NCBI GenBank assembly: GCA_905221605.1
Contig: CAJNDS010002457.1
Location: 513,501 to 577,500 of the forward strand
Length of the DNA: 64,000 nt
Source of the DNA: Symbiodinium natans
Lineage: Eukaryota > Sar > Dinophyceae > Suessiales > Symbiodiniaceae
Reading direction: 5' to 3'
Shown in pieces: positions 30,848 through 40,872 of this stretch. The position numbers and the translations under genes were made by a program. The stretch's first letter is position 1. Each line of letters opens with the position of its first letter. A model generated the notes under the pieces. The model searched no databases. It saw nothing but the letters and a program-made list of their open reading frames with translations, and was not told the DNA's origin.

Positions 30848-31079
30848 GTGCCTAAACCCTAAACCCTAAACCCTGAACCCTAAACCCAGAAGGTTTGGGG
30901 GAAGCAAGACCTCAAACACACCTCTGGCAAATGCCCAAATGCCCGAAACTGAAGCAAACAAGCCCTGCAGATTGGGACGGCTTTGGCTCGTTTTTATGTT
31001 CATGTGGACTCGTTTCAAGTGTTTGCTATTATCATAGTCCAGCATTGCACTATTCTGTGATTCCATGATTCCAGTATTC

Positions 31080-31690
31080 TGAAATGTCATTCTTCTACCA
31101 TTCTGCTATTCCTTTGTTCTGCGATTTTACTATACCCTTTTTTGCTAATATTTGATAGCATATTGTTACTGGCAGCCTGTTGTTACCTCGTTACGATGGC
31201 ACACTGTCATGTTGGCATTTATGTGGCCATGTCATCTTGTATTTGGCAAATGAATATATCACTATTCTTCCCCGATATTCGTCTTTTAATGTAATGTTCT
31301 ACTATACCATTGCATGTTTTGAGCATTTCATTGTCCGACTACTGTTTTATCATTTTATATATTGCTATACCTTTTATTGAAATACAATACAGTAATTTAC
31401 GAATGCAAGAACGGGTATATTCTTAAATCAGAACTTGTTTTTGTATACTCCTCTCCTGTTCCATTGTTTTCTGTTATTTTCCTGTGCTATCCTATTATCA
31501 TGTTCGTATATTCCTCTACTAATATACGATTATGTTCACATATGCTTGTTTGTTGTGGTTCATAGTAGTTAAACATAGCATCACTATGTTTCTATTGTGT
31601 GGTGTTTATACTGTCTCATTTGCATATGCTACTACCTTTTCGCACGAGCATAATTGTTATGCTGGTATATCCTCGTGTGGTTGTACACCC
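31080..31690. other. AT-rich interval unlike its surroundings
   Basis: About 600 bases are clearly AT-richer than the rest of the window, with repeated near-units such as TTCT-n-CTATTCT and TACTATAC. Short frames on the plus strand (31180-31380, 31362-31565) are hydrophobic and compositional. It may be a foreign or organellar-like fragment, or an ageing repeat; I cannot identify it. Confidence 0.5.
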
Positions 31691-31792
31691 TAAACCCTAA
31701 ACCCTAAACCCTAAACCCTAAACCCTAAACCTTAGAGGTTCCCGCCTTTAGGCTTAAGTGCCATGAGCGGGAACCTGGGAAGGCCTCAAAAG

Positions 31793-31880
31793 AGAGCCAC
31801 GCCAGTGACGTGCTGACCTCCGTTCGCCGCCGCTTTGATGAGGACAGGGTGCTGGAACGAGAGCCCCTGTTGGGCTTCGG
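31793..31880 (+). CDS. Candidate exon
   Basis: Acceptor GCCTCAAAAG, 28 codons (SHASDVLTSVRRRFDEDRVL and onward), possible donor TTCGG|GTTTTG inside telomere-like repeat. A small perfect hairpin (AGGTTCCCGC / GCGGGAACCT) lies just upstream at about 31736-31777. Confidence 0.45.
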
Positions 31881-32410
31881 GTTTTGGGTTTCGGGTTTAG
31901 GGTTTGGGGTTTAGGGTTTAGGGTTTAGGGTTTGGGGTTTAGGGTTTAGGCTTTAAGGGTACATCGAGGTGTTCGAGGGCTAAGGTCTGCTGCAGTCGGT
32001 AAAGCCAGACAGCCTCTGAGCCCGAGATCCTCGCCTCTACGACCCCGAGTACCCTAAACCCCAAACCCCAAACCCCAAACCCCAAACCCTAAACCCCACC
32101 CTAAACCCTAAACCCTAAACCCTAAACCCTGAACCCTGAACCCTAAACCCGAAACCCTAAACCCGAACCCCTTTTAAAGGGTTTAGGTTCCCTCTTTCTT
32201 GGGGGGTAGGTTCCCTTGTACGGCCCTTCAATCCAAAAAGGGCACCCTTTATGTTCCTAGGCTCCTGGGTCGCCCTGAACCCTAAACCCTAAACCCTAAA
32301 TACCCTAAACCCTTTGTGTCCGAGTGTGAGCGATGAAACACCTTCTGACCCTAAGCCCTTGCTACCCTAAACCCTAAGCCCTTCTTTATTCCTAGGTCAC
32401 TCTTGGGTCA

Positions 32411-32505
32411 CCCTAAACCCTAAACCCTAAACCCTAAACCCTAAACCCTAAACCCTAAACCCTAAACCCTAAACCCTAAACCCTAAACCCTAAACCCTAA
32501 ACCCA
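32411..32505 (-). repeat. Large CCCTAAA tract
   Basis: About thirteen perfect units, followed by a pyrimidine-rich stretch and an exon-like island at 32550; a probable intron body. Confidence 0.9.
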
Positions 32506-32549
32506 CCCTTGTTATTCTCTTGGGTCTCTTCTTTGGGGCTCTGAATCAG

Positions 32550-32606
32550 GCCGAGGCGCTGCAGCAGCTCTGCTCCCAGGGCTGGCCAGCCACGCATTCA
32601 ATTCGG
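32550..32606 (+). CDS. Candidate exon ended by telomere-unit donor
   Basis: Acceptor GGCTCTGAATCAG, 19 whole codons (AEALQQLCSQGWPATHSIR), donor CGG|GTTTAG formed by the first TTTAGGG unit. Phase 0 on both sides. Confidence 0.5.
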
Positions 32607-33034
32607 GTTTAGGGTTTAGGGTTTAGGGTTTAGGGTTTAGGGCTTAGGGCTTAGGGTTTAGGGCTTAGGGCTTAGGGCTTAGGGCTTAGGGCTTAGGGTT
32701 TAGGGTTTAGGGTTTAGGGTTTATTTAGGGTTGCAAAAGGGTTTAGGGTTTGCGGTTTAGGGTTTAGGGTTTAGGGCGACATGTTCAACGCTACGCGACC
32801 CGGGGCCCGTGCAAGAACAGGTGGAAAGTTGCAGGGAGGGCGAGGGGCGGTGGAGGGGGAGGCTGGGTCCCCTATGGTCAGCCCCAACTGCTTGCTCTTC
32901 AGGTCTCAAAGTAGTTACATGGTCCCTTGAGGTAGGGACCATGAAAACTACCCTAGATGGCAGTTTGTTCAGCCGCTGCATGATGTATTCTGACATCATA
33001 TTTCCCATTCATGCAAGCATAGTTGCTTCTACAG

Positions 33035-33188
33035 GAATGCCGCGAATGCCTACAGAGTACTTCCCTTTTATTCTGATACCTCAGATACCTGGGAAGCAGA
33101 ACTGGCTCGACGCTCCGGCCTTCCGAACATGTCCCTGACAGTCATGGTTCGGCACTCCCCTTCGCAGCCACTGAGGACAGCTCATCTG
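33035..33188 (+). CDS. Candidate exon, 51 codons
   Basis: After TTGCTTCTACAG the frame is open for 51 codons and reads like a soluble protein (NAANAYRVLPFYSDTSDTWE, then AELARRSGLPNMSLTVMVRH and more). It ends CATCTG|GTTTAAGG. This is the longest single island in this part. No family recognised. Confidence 0.58.
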
Positions 33189-33733
33189 GTTTAAGGTATA
33201 GGGTTTAGGGTTTAGGGTTTAGGGTCTTGCTTACTGAAAGTTTCCCAAATCTGCCTTTGCCTAAGTCCAAAGCCCTGACAGCCTGTGCCTTGACCCGACA
33301 GCTCCCATTTTTTTTTTGCTGGAGAGTGCCCAGCTTTGTTGGGGACCCGATGGCAGCTTCCTGGACACAGCGAATCCTGCAGCTGTGCTGAAATATCTCT
33401 CTGGGTTTGGGAGGACTTTACTTTAATACTGTTTTTGGTTAAGGGTTCCTATTGTAGCTACTTGGGGGAACCCAGTCATGGGAAGCTCGTGGATGCTTTG
33501 CCGTACCGCATTCATCCCTAAACCCTTCATGCTGGCCCAGAGGCCCTAAACCCGAAACCCTAGTATCTTGCCGCAAGGATTCCCTTTCAAGGTCTTGAAC
33601 CCATCCGCCCAGCCCCACTGGCCTCCCGACCATGTGACTAAGGGAGCTGCCGGGCAACCGGCAGTGCATTGATTGCGGGATGGACTGCGCCGCTGGCCCT
33701 CTCTTAAGCCAGATTCGAATGATTAACTACAAT

Positions 33734-33925
33734 TTGCTTCACCACCCCCCCCCCCCCTCCCTCCCCCCCCCCCTCCCCCCCCCCCTCCCCCCCCCCCCCC
33801 CCCCTTCCCCCCCCCCCCCCCTCCCCCCCCCCCCCCCTCCCCCCCCCCCCCCCCCCCAAAAAAAAAAAAGCAAAACATTATGCCCTTCCTGTTTTTTTTG
33901 GGGAGGGGGGGGGGTGGTTAAGCAA
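33734..33925. mobile_element. Fold-back element family A, copy 3 (expanded C runs)
   Basis: TTGCTTCACCACCCCC at the left and GGGGTGGTTAAGCAA at the right. The left arm has expanded into about 110 bases of C with T interruptions. The proline-rich open frame over it is an artefact. Confidence 0.65.
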
Positions 33926-34037
33926 GTATAGTAGATAAGAACAAAGCAGGAGCGTTGCTTTTGAGACGGTTTAGGGTTTAGGGTTTAGGGTTTCGGGCCC
34001 TAAACCCGAAACCCTGCACCCGATCCTCCCTCCGTAG

Positions 34038-34112
34038 GCTGCGTGACCCACTGACAGACGTTGCAGCTTCAGTAATGGTGTTGCGCAACTCCGAGTTTTT
34101 GCAAACGAGGAG
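34038..34112 (+). CDS. Candidate exon
   Basis: Acceptor CGATCCTCCCTCCGTAG, 24 codons (LRDPLTDVAASVMVLRNSEF and onward), donor GAGGAG|GTTTGG. Clean borders, no family. Confidence 0.5.
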
Positions 34113-34238
34113 GTTTGGGGCCCTAAACCCCTAGATTTTAGGGTTTAGGGTTACAAGCCCTAAACCCGAAACCCAGGGGCTCAGTCGGGTGAGATGCACT
34201 ACTTGCCCTTTGAGTGGGGTCCGGTTGTCTCTGCACTA

Positions 34239-34373
34239 CGACTTGGAGGTTCAGGGTACTTTTTACCCAATTACACGTGTAGTTATGACCTACTTCTAAG
34301 CCCCTTAAGTAGCAATCGTGTTATAAGTACAGCTAGTAACTGGGTTACTACGTACCATGAACCTCCAAGTCGA
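34239..34373. mobile_element. Fold-back element family G, copy 2
   Basis: CGACTTGGAGGTTC at the left and GAACCTCCAAGTCG at the right form a perfect 14-bp inverted repeat about 135 bp apart. Confidence 0.7.
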
Positions 34374-34595
34374 CAGCTGGCCCGAAAGCCCTGTAAGCCT
34401 GAACCCTAAACCCCAAACCCCAAACCCCAAACCCTAAACCCTAAACCCTTAACCCTAAACCCCAAACCCTAAACCCTAAACCCTATGAGCCCCAAAAAAG
34501 CCCAAGAGGAAGCACTCTGAGCTCTAAGGCTGAAGCCCTGAGCCCCTTTTAACTTAGTTTAAGCACACAAACCCCCGCAAAGCGCCACAAGCCCT

Positions 34596-34922
34596 GCAGA
34601 GGCTCTGGATCCCAAACCCTAAACCCTAAACCCTAAACCCTAAACCCTAAACCCTAAACCCTAAACCCTAAACCCTAAACCCTAAACCCTAAACCCTAAA
34701 CCCTAAACCCTAAACCCTAAACCCTAAACCCTAAACCCTATAAACCCTAAACCCTAAACCCTAAACCCTAAACCCTAAACCCTAAACCCTAAACCCTAAA
34801 CCCTAAACCCTAAACCCTAAACCCTAAACCCCAACCCCTAAACCCTAAACCCTAACCCCCTAAACCCTGGACCCTGAGCCCTAAGCCCTGCAGCCAAAGC
34901 TGCAGCAGAGGCTCTGGATCCC
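34596..34922. repeat. Longest telomere tract, bordered by an 18-bp direct duplication
   Basis: GCAGAGGCTCTGGATCCC is found at 34596-34613 and 34905-34922. Between them lie about 250 bases of almost perfect CCCTAAA. The right copy is inside an exon-like island (34894-34931, encoding KAAAEALDPWVS, donor TCC|GTGAGC). Both copies contain AG|GC, usable as GC donor and AG acceptor. Confidence 0.75.
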
Positions 34923-35093
34923 TGGGTTTCCGTGAGCCACGCCACGGTCATCTGCACCTCTCCTGTGCGTTGTTTTTTTTGTTGTTTTCTTAACTTTTTT
35001 GTTCAGGGTTTAGTTCCTTTTTTTTTTTTTGGGGGGGGGGGGGGGGGGTTCAGGGTGGCCGAACATGGGGGGGGGGGGGGGGTTTGGATGCAG

Positions 35094-35134
35094 GCCCGCC
35101 TGAAGAGCGTAAAAACCTTGCAAACCTGAGACGG
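35094..35134 (+). CDS. Candidate short coiled-coil-like exon
   Basis: Acceptor TTTGGATGCAG after a long G run, 13 codons PPEERKNLANLRR, donor CGG|GTGAGG. Short, but both borders are canonical. Confidence 0.4.
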
Positions 35135-35219
35135 GTGAGGGTCTAATATGGCTGAGGAAGGGAGTCCAGGACCGTAAGGGTGAGGCTGCTGCCCTTGCAA
35201 AACGGGGTATGGCATACAA

Positions 35220-35420
35220 ACAGAAGATATAGATAGATATACATATACACACATCTGTTCATATTCTACAATATATATATATATATATAGATACATAGAC
35301 ATATACATATATACATACATATATAAATAAATAGATAAATAAATGAAATATATATATATATATATAGAAATATATATATATATATACATTAAAAATATGT
35401 ATGGTTGTATATGTATGTAA
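35220..35420. repeat. (TA)n, (ATAC)n and (AAAT)n microsatellites
   Basis: Alternating TA runs with ACATATAC and AAATAAAT interruptions; no coding potential beyond composition. Confidence 0.9.
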
Positions 35421-35573
35421 TATGGGGCTGGGGGCTCCGTTTTCATCCGACGCTCGAAGCCCCAAACTTGAAAACCCGATGTCCGTTGACCATCCAGGCA
35501 TCCACTGCGCGGGAGTGCACCGGTCCTTCGGCGTGCATGTGTGCCTTGGCGCGAAACTACGACTTGCTTAAGA

Positions 35574-35690
35574 AGCCCCCAAAGAAGCTCTAAACAATAT
35601 TCTTCCTTATAAGGGCAATATATGGACTCTTGTTCTTGATTTTTTTTGGGGGGGGAGGGGGGGGGCAGGGGCGGCGGGGTTCTCAAGCAA
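35574..35690. mobile_element. Fold-back element family A, copy 4
   Basis: TTGCTTAAGAAGCCCCC at the left and GTTCTCAAGCAA at the right, with CCTTATAAGG near the centre and T/G runs in the right arm. Confidence 0.7.
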
Positions 35691-35782
35691 AGAGTAGAGA
35701 ATGGAAGTACTGGGGGCCCGCGGGGTTTAGACTTGTGACAAAGGCCCAGGCAGCCTGGTTGAACATCTGCTAAAACTTTAAG

Positions 35783-35826
35783 ACCCCAAGTCTGACAATC
35801 GAAGAAAACAGCATGGTGCCCTTCTG
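35783..35826 (+). CDS. Candidate short exon
   Basis: A branch-like CTAAAAC and TTTAAG acceptor precede 14 codons PKSDNRRKQHGALL and the donor CTG|GTTAGG. Confidence 0.35.
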
Positions 35827-36206
35827 GTTAGGGTTTAGGGTTGAAGGTTTTGGGTTACACAAAAGCAGAAGGAATTCATCTGGCATTTTTGCACCCCAAA
35901 CCTTAAACACCCTAAACCCATCGCCATGCAACGTGCCTCTTGGACCGTAGACGCCATCCCAACGTTTCGGCGGTTTTCATGTAGGCGGTTTTGGGTGCTA
36001 TACGTTTTCCCTTCTTGAAGAGGATCCTAGCACCATTTTTTCGGCGTTAAGGTGCCATCCAAGTGCAACTCTGCGCAGAGGACACAGCACGACTCCTGCG
36101 CATTTAGGGGCTTTTTTACGTTTAAAAAAACCCTAGCAACCCTAAATAAGTTCTTTTAATATTTAACTTTAAAAAGCAGTTTAAAAGCAGCCTAAATGCG
36201 ACACAG

Positions 36207-36288
36207 AGCGAGGTCCTACGTGCGGTCGTTGAACTTGGATGCGCTGAAAGAGTCGGAGTGGCGGCTCCTCCTCCAAGGGGGAAACGAG
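36207..36288 (+). CDS. Candidate exon
   Basis: After GCGACACAG, 27 codons (ARSYVRSLNLDALKESEWRL and LLQGGNE) lead to a GC donor GAG|GCCCGC. Helical, charged sequence; no family. Confidence 0.43.
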
Positions 36289-36705
36289 GCCCGCACCCAA
36301 ACCCGAATTCAACCCCAAGCCTTAAGCCCTAAGCCCTAAACCCTAAGCCCTAAGCCCTAAGCACTAAACCCCTCAGCCCGAAGCCCTGTGGACCCTAAAC
36401 CCTCAGCCAGGCTGAGGGCTGAGCATGAAGAGAACCCAGTCATCATGCTAAGGGTTTAGGGTTTAGGGTTAGGGCTTAAGGTTCAGAAGATTCTAGGGCT
36501 TGGAGTGAATCGTGTAGGGTAAGATGAGGGTTCAGTCGAAGTGGGAAGACGGGTTTTGGAGGCAATGGCCTTTGGTTTTGGCACAGTTAGACCATGACTC
36601 GCCCGAAGGCACCGATGGGTAGCCTCACCTTGCGGCCTTTGGTATCATCTCAATGTCAAAACCATCGAGATGAGATCATGAGATTCTGGTGCTTGTATTG
36701 CTGCA

Positions 36706-36776
36706 GCATGCAGTCGGAAGTCGCTCGGCCGGGAGTTCCATTCCATTGCTTCGTGGAGAGTCTGGAGCATGTCTAG
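36706..36776 (+). CDS. Candidate terminal exon
   Basis: GTATTGCTGCAG acceptor, then MQSEVARPGVPFHCFVESLE and HV to TAG at 36774-36776. The frame is open upstream to about 36594, so a longer single-exon reading of 60 codons is possible. Confidence 0.4.
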
Positions 36777-36881
36777 ACGATTCGCTGCCACATCCACGTG
36801 CTTGCAAATGAACAGAGGAATCGAAGGTTTTAGGGTTAAGGGTTTAGGGGTTAGGGCTTAGGGCTTAGGGTTTAGGGTTCA

Positions 36882-36978
36882 GGGTCCATGTACCTACATG
36901 GTATGTGCTTGGGCCCTAGAGCTACTACATAGGAACCCCTGTAAGGCCCAAGTATGTACTCTACAGGTACATGGACCC
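36882..36978. mobile_element. Fold-back element family H, copy 1
   Basis: Perfect 13-bp inverted repeat GGGTCCATGTACC / GGTACATGGACCC, with CTTGGGCC / GGCCCAAG inner arms. Confidence 0.7.
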
Positions 36979-36998
36979 TTTGGGCGATTGCCTTTCAG

Positions 36999-37073
36999 AA
37001 GGATGGCTTTTGCAGCCTTTTCTATCTTAATGCAGGGAAAGGCCCTCCCAACCCTGGTCCTGACACCTCTTGA
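36999..37073 (+). CDS. Candidate terminal exon
   Basis: GCGATTGCCTTTCAG acceptor, 24 codons (KDGFCSLFYLNAGKGPPNPG and onward) to TGA at 37071-37073. It starts right after the family H element, whose right arm supplies the upstream intron. Confidence 0.43.
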   Translation, partial: KDGFCSLFYLNAGKGPPNPGPDTS

Positions 37074-37558
37074 CCCTAAACCCGAAACCCTAAACCCTAC
37101 ACCCTAAACCCGAAACCCTTTGACACCATTGCCGGGAGGCTTTCTCCACGTTTCTGCACGAGACGCAGGGCGTCCCACGTCACGTGTGGCTCGCGACTCC
37201 CATGGAGTGCCTGAGCTGACACAGGGAGTAGTGGGGGGGCCCTAAGCCCTAAACCCTAAACCCTAAGCCCTAAACCCTAAACCCTAAACCCTAAACCGGG
37301 TGTAAAAGGGAAGGTAAACGGGAACCTTGGGTTACATACCCCCGCCCACCAACCTTCAGAGCCCTAGAATGTGTGCAAGACCCATGCAAGGACGCGCTAC
37401 CACACCCCGGCTGCAGATTTGTACAGACGGAGGCTTCAGGCACTGGCGGAAGGTGGCCTGGCGCGGAGGTGGAGAGCTTGTGGTTTAGGGTGTAGGGTTT
37501 AGGGTTTAGGGTTTAGGGTTTCGGGTAGTCGTAAGTAGGGCCCGGTGGTAACTACTAG

Positions 37559-37646
37559 TTGCTTAAGAACCCCTCCAAAAAAGTGAGGATCCCTATATTG
37601 CCCTTATAAGGAATAATAGTATTTATTTTTGGGGGTTCTTAAGCAA
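37559..37646. mobile_element. Fold-back element family A, copy 5 (best-preserved)
   Basis: TTGCTTAAGAACCCC and GGGGTTCTTAAGCAA make a perfect 15-bp inverted repeat in an 88-bp element with CCTTATAAGG in the middle. CTACTAG occurs on both sides in direct orientation (37552-37558 and 37647-37653), a possible 7-bp target duplication. Confidence 0.8.
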
Positions 37647-37686
37647 CTACTAGTAAACGTTTAGATTTAGATTAGATTTAGATTTA

Positions 37687-37689
<3 letters not shown>

Positions 37690-37731
<42 letters not shown>

Positions 37732-37915
37732 CGAGAGTTGGAGAGTCCGAGAGTCAGAGAGTCAGAGAGTCAGAGAGTCAGAGAGTCAGAGAGTCAGAAA
37801 GTCAGAGAGTCAGAGAGTCAGAGAGGCAGAGAGGCGGAGAGGCAGAGAGGCAGAGAGGCAGAGAGTGAGAGAGAGAGAGAGAGTGAGAAAGTGAGAGAGT
37901 GAGAGTTAGGGAGGG
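37690..37915. repeat. (GA)n and GAGAGTCA-type microsatellite
   Basis: A pure GA run, then GAGAGTCA repeated about ten times, then GAGAGGCA and GAGAGTGA variants. Confidence 0.92.
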
Positions 37916-38361
37916 GGCTTTAGGGTTCAGGATTTACGGCTTGAGAAGGTTCAGAAGTTTGTGTTGTGGATTTGTGGGGTCTCCCAAGGTCTTTAACCTT
38001 AAGCCGTAGATACCCCCCCCCCCCCCCGCCGGACTTGGGAAAGTTACTCTGGGAGCGCATGCCTTTCGCCGGCAGAGAAGACAAGGAGCCAAGTTTTAGA
38101 CATGAGTTCCACACCTAAACCCTGAACCCTAAACCCTCAACAGTGCGCCTGTACAGTCAGCTAGGTGGGTGGCAAAAAACACCCCAAACCCCTAACCTAA
38201 ACCCCAAACCCCACACCCCCAAGACGTTTTTCCTTTTCAGTCCCGACCCAGTACCCCGCATTGCTGTGGCTAGTCGGGTGGCAAAAAAACCCTAAACCCC
38301 CGAACCCTAAACCCCCTAAACCCTAAAAAAAAAACCCTAAACCCCTACCCCAAAATCCCAG

Positions 38362-38482
38362 GTCTTGGGGACTTGCCCCAAGAGCTGCGCCCCGTCCGCC
38401 CCCCTGCTCCCATCAAGCGCAGCGAGCCGGAGAAGGGCGCCCCCTTGTGGAAGGACTCGGAGAGCCTGGGGCGGCTTAGTGG
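38362..38482 (+). CDS. Candidate exon, proline/charge-rich
   Basis: After CCAAAATCCCAG the frame runs 39 codons (LGDLPQELRPVRPPAPIKRS and EPEKGAPLWKDSESLGRL) to a donor AGTGG|GTTTGG. High third-position G/C and good composition make this one of the clearest islands. It lies 0.9 kb upstream of the FYVE-type exon on the same strand and may belong to the same gene. Confidence 0.58.
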
Positions 38483-38972
38483 GTTTGGGGTTGGGGGTTG
38501 GGGGTTGAGGGTTTAGGGTTTAGGGTTTAGGGTTTAGGGGCTCAAGTTTGGTTGCGAGGCTCACATGAGCCATCTCTGGCACTTCTCACTTGGAATTGGT
38601 CGCACACCTGCTGTCATGGACACGAAGGAAAGGGGTCATGGACAGGGGCGTATGCTCATTTCCCAGAATATGGGGCCATCTTCTATCCCTATTCTAGGAA
38701 ACCTTAAATAGGTACCCGAAGTGATGGAAAGCCCCCCCCAATATTCGGGACTATGGAACCCCAAGCCCTTGTCCGCCCGGGCTCTGATTACTGTCTGGAG
38801 CTGCTTAAGCACCCCACGCGATGCCAAATGCATAGCAGTCAGGCGCAACCACCTACCTTTGATCTTCACAAGACAGGGTTCGGGAGTTGAATTTTCCTGT
38901 CGAGCAACCTTAGCGCTTAGGGTTTAGGAGTTAGGAGTTAGTTGCCGCTGTGTCTGGGTACCAACGCTGCAG

Positions 38973-39354
38973 GAGTCAAAAAAGCCTCTCGAAGCTCGTT
39001 TTTGCAGTTTGTCATGGGTTCTCCTACTATCCCCTCTAGTCTAGACTACCACCACCCCTTGGGTTGCCCCTATAGTTAAGGCTAGTCAGGGAGAATTAAA
39101 AATAGTTACAAGGTCATTCAATAGGCGGACCTGGGGTGGGGGGGGGGAAGAAAAGAGGGGGGTAGTAGGGAAACCCCTAAACCCTAAACCCTAAACCCTA
39201 AACCCTAAACCCTAAACCCTAAACCCTAAACCCTAAACCCCTACGCCTTCCAAGGAAGTGCCAGTTGTGCAAAGCGGATTTCTGGCTGCTGCTGCGCAAA
39301 CACCACTGCCGCAAATGTGGTCGCTGCATCTGTGCCTTGTGCCCTCGGGAGTGA
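38973..39354 (+). CDS. Candidate last exons of a FYVE-type zinc-finger protein (38973-39017, about 39255-39354)
   Basis: Exon one: acceptor CAACGCTGCAG, 15 codons ESKKPLEARFCSLSW, donor TGG|GTTCTC. Exon two encodes CQLCKADF, then RKHHCRKCGRCICALC and a TGA at 39352-39354. RKHHCRKCG is the R(K/R)HHCRxCG signature that binds phosphatidylinositol-3-phosphate in FYVE domains. Two CxxC pairs are visible, but the last CxxC pair of a full domain is missing before the stop, so either the domain is truncated or a GA donor (CGG|GAGTGA) continues it. Acceptor choice at 39254 or 39257 decides the phase; the second fits exon one. FYVE proteins act on endosomal membranes. Confidence 0.6.
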
Positions 39355-39855
39355 TGCTTCAGTCTGTTAGGGTTTAGGGTTTAGGGTTTAGGGTTTAGGG
39401 TTTAGGGTTTAGGGTTTAGGGTTTAGGGTTTAGGGCTACACCTTCAACCCCAAGGCCCGAACGCAAAGAATCCCAGTTCTAGACGCCCTCAACCCGAAGA
39501 CCCGAACACCATTCGAAGAAAAAGGTGCAGCTCTTTGCATTATGGGTTCAGGGTTTAGGGTTTAGGGTTTAGGGTTTAGGGTTGGTTCCTTCTCAGGGTT
39601 CCCGAAATAATTATCAGGGCCGGTATTGCAATAGACCACCCCACAAGTCCTCCAGGGATTTATTGCAAGAGGGAACCCCGCAACCCTGAACTTTAAATCC
39701 TCGCATTCTGCAACCTACAACATCACGTAAACCCTATAAACTTCGCAGCTGCATGAGTGCACTTTACACTTCTGGGGAACTGGGAGTGTGCACTTTTTTG
39801 GGGCTTGTGAACCCAGCATAGACGTAAACAACAGCTTCCTTTACCCTGCCAAGTC

Positions 39856-40011
39856 ATGCCCTAAACCCTAAACCCTAAGCCCTAGGCCCTAGGCCCTAAA
39901 CCCTAAACCCTAAACCCTAAACCCTAAACCCTAAACCCTAAACCCTAAACCCTAAACCCTAAACCCTAAACCCTAAACCCTAAACCCTAAACCCTAAACC
40001 CTAAACCCTAG
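39856..40011 (-). repeat. Large CCCTAAA tract between diverged copies of one exon-like sequence
   Basis: The tract separates CAGCTTCCTTTACCCTGCC (39826-39844) from the related CAGCTTCTTCTGCCCTGCG (40013-40031), both followed by GTCATG after one to three bases. About four fifths of the aligned bases agree, which looks like an old flanking duplication. Confidence 0.6.
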
Positions 40012-40130
40012 CAGCTTCTTCTGCCCTGCGACGTCATGTGTTCCAAGCCAAGGCAACGCCTGCTCCCCAGCCGAGTGCCGCCGACCGCTCCCCGAGCTGG
40101 GAATCTTCGAGCCGCACCTTGGGGTCGTTT

Positions 40131-40211
40131 AGGGTTTAGGGTTTAGGGTTTAGGGTTTAGGGTTTAGGGTTTAGGGTTTAGGGTTTAGGGTTTAGGGTTT
40201 AGGGGTCGTTT
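40131..40211. repeat. TTTAGGG tract with 10-bp flanking duplication
   Basis: GGGGTCGTTT at 40131-40140 recurs at 40202-40211 with only telomere units between. The left copy ends an open frame (LPELGIFEPHLGV), so the insertion interrupts a coding-like segment. Confidence 0.75.
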
Positions 40212-40341
40212 TTGTAAGGTTAAGGGTAGTGCAAGGAGAGCCCCCTTACGTAGGGTTTAGGGTTTAGGGTTTAGGGCCCTGCAAGGAGGGCTACTATACT
40301 ATCCATAGTTAAGTGACTTATATCCCAAGATAGTGGTAGGC

Positions 40342-40449
40342 ACTGGAGGTTTAAGGGTACGTATACTCACAGCCTACTTAGTATTAGGGACGAAGGCGGC
40401 TTTTGAGCACTGTGATAGTTGGGGTTACAGGTACCCCTGGACCTCCAAG
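40342..40449. mobile_element. Fold-back element family G, copy 3
   Basis: CTGGAGGT at the left and ACCTCCAAG at the right with inner AAGGGTACG / CAGGTACCC arms. Confidence 0.55.
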
Positions 40450-40520
40450 TAGGACTTGAGTTGTTGGAGAGATAAGGGCTCAGGGGCTTGAGATTTGACG
40501 TGTAAACCCTTCAGGGTTTT

Positions 40521-40635
40521 CTTGGAAGCTCTTTTTGACGTAATAAGTAGGGTTGGTAAGGTGGGTTATGGGGATTACAGTAAGGATTCTAGGGGATACT
40601 AAGTAGACTTCCTAAGTCAAACGAGCTTCTGAAGT
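40521..40635. mobile_element. Fold-back element family C, copy 1
   Basis: CTTGGAAGCTCTTTTTGACG at the left; GTCAAACGAGCTTCTGAAG at the right; the core GGTGGGTTATGGGGATTACA is shared with 45708. Confidence 0.7.
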
Positions 40636-40872
40636 ACAGGCCCTTGGGTTGTATGGGGCTGAGGGTTAGTTTAGGGGTCCCCTTTTAAGGTCCCATGCTA
40701 AGGGACATAGGTGAAGCTTAGCTCGGGGCGTGCGTCGACATTTTGAAAGTTTGGTGGCTTGGGAGGTTTTGCCTTTTGAGTGTTCTGCGGATCCCCTGTT
40801 GCTATCTGCAGCTTCCCACGATCTAAACCTACATCTAATCTATACCTGCCTCTTTCTATCTCTTATGCCTAC

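Larger units (their letters stand above)
40220..40720. other. Interval of fold-back elements
   Basis: Contains family G copy 3 (40342-40449) and family C copy 1 (40521-40635) plus unassigned inverted segments near 40250-40330. I see no exon. Confidence 0.6.

Noticed and set aside
33680-33931. Proline-rich ORF
   Set aside because: It is the translation of the C-run in a fold-back element arm.
36411-36518. Two short exons (LRAEHEENPVIMLR; KILGLGVNRV) joined across telomere units
   Set aside because: Phase fits, but the intron would be only 33 nt; kept out of the feature list until transcript data exist.
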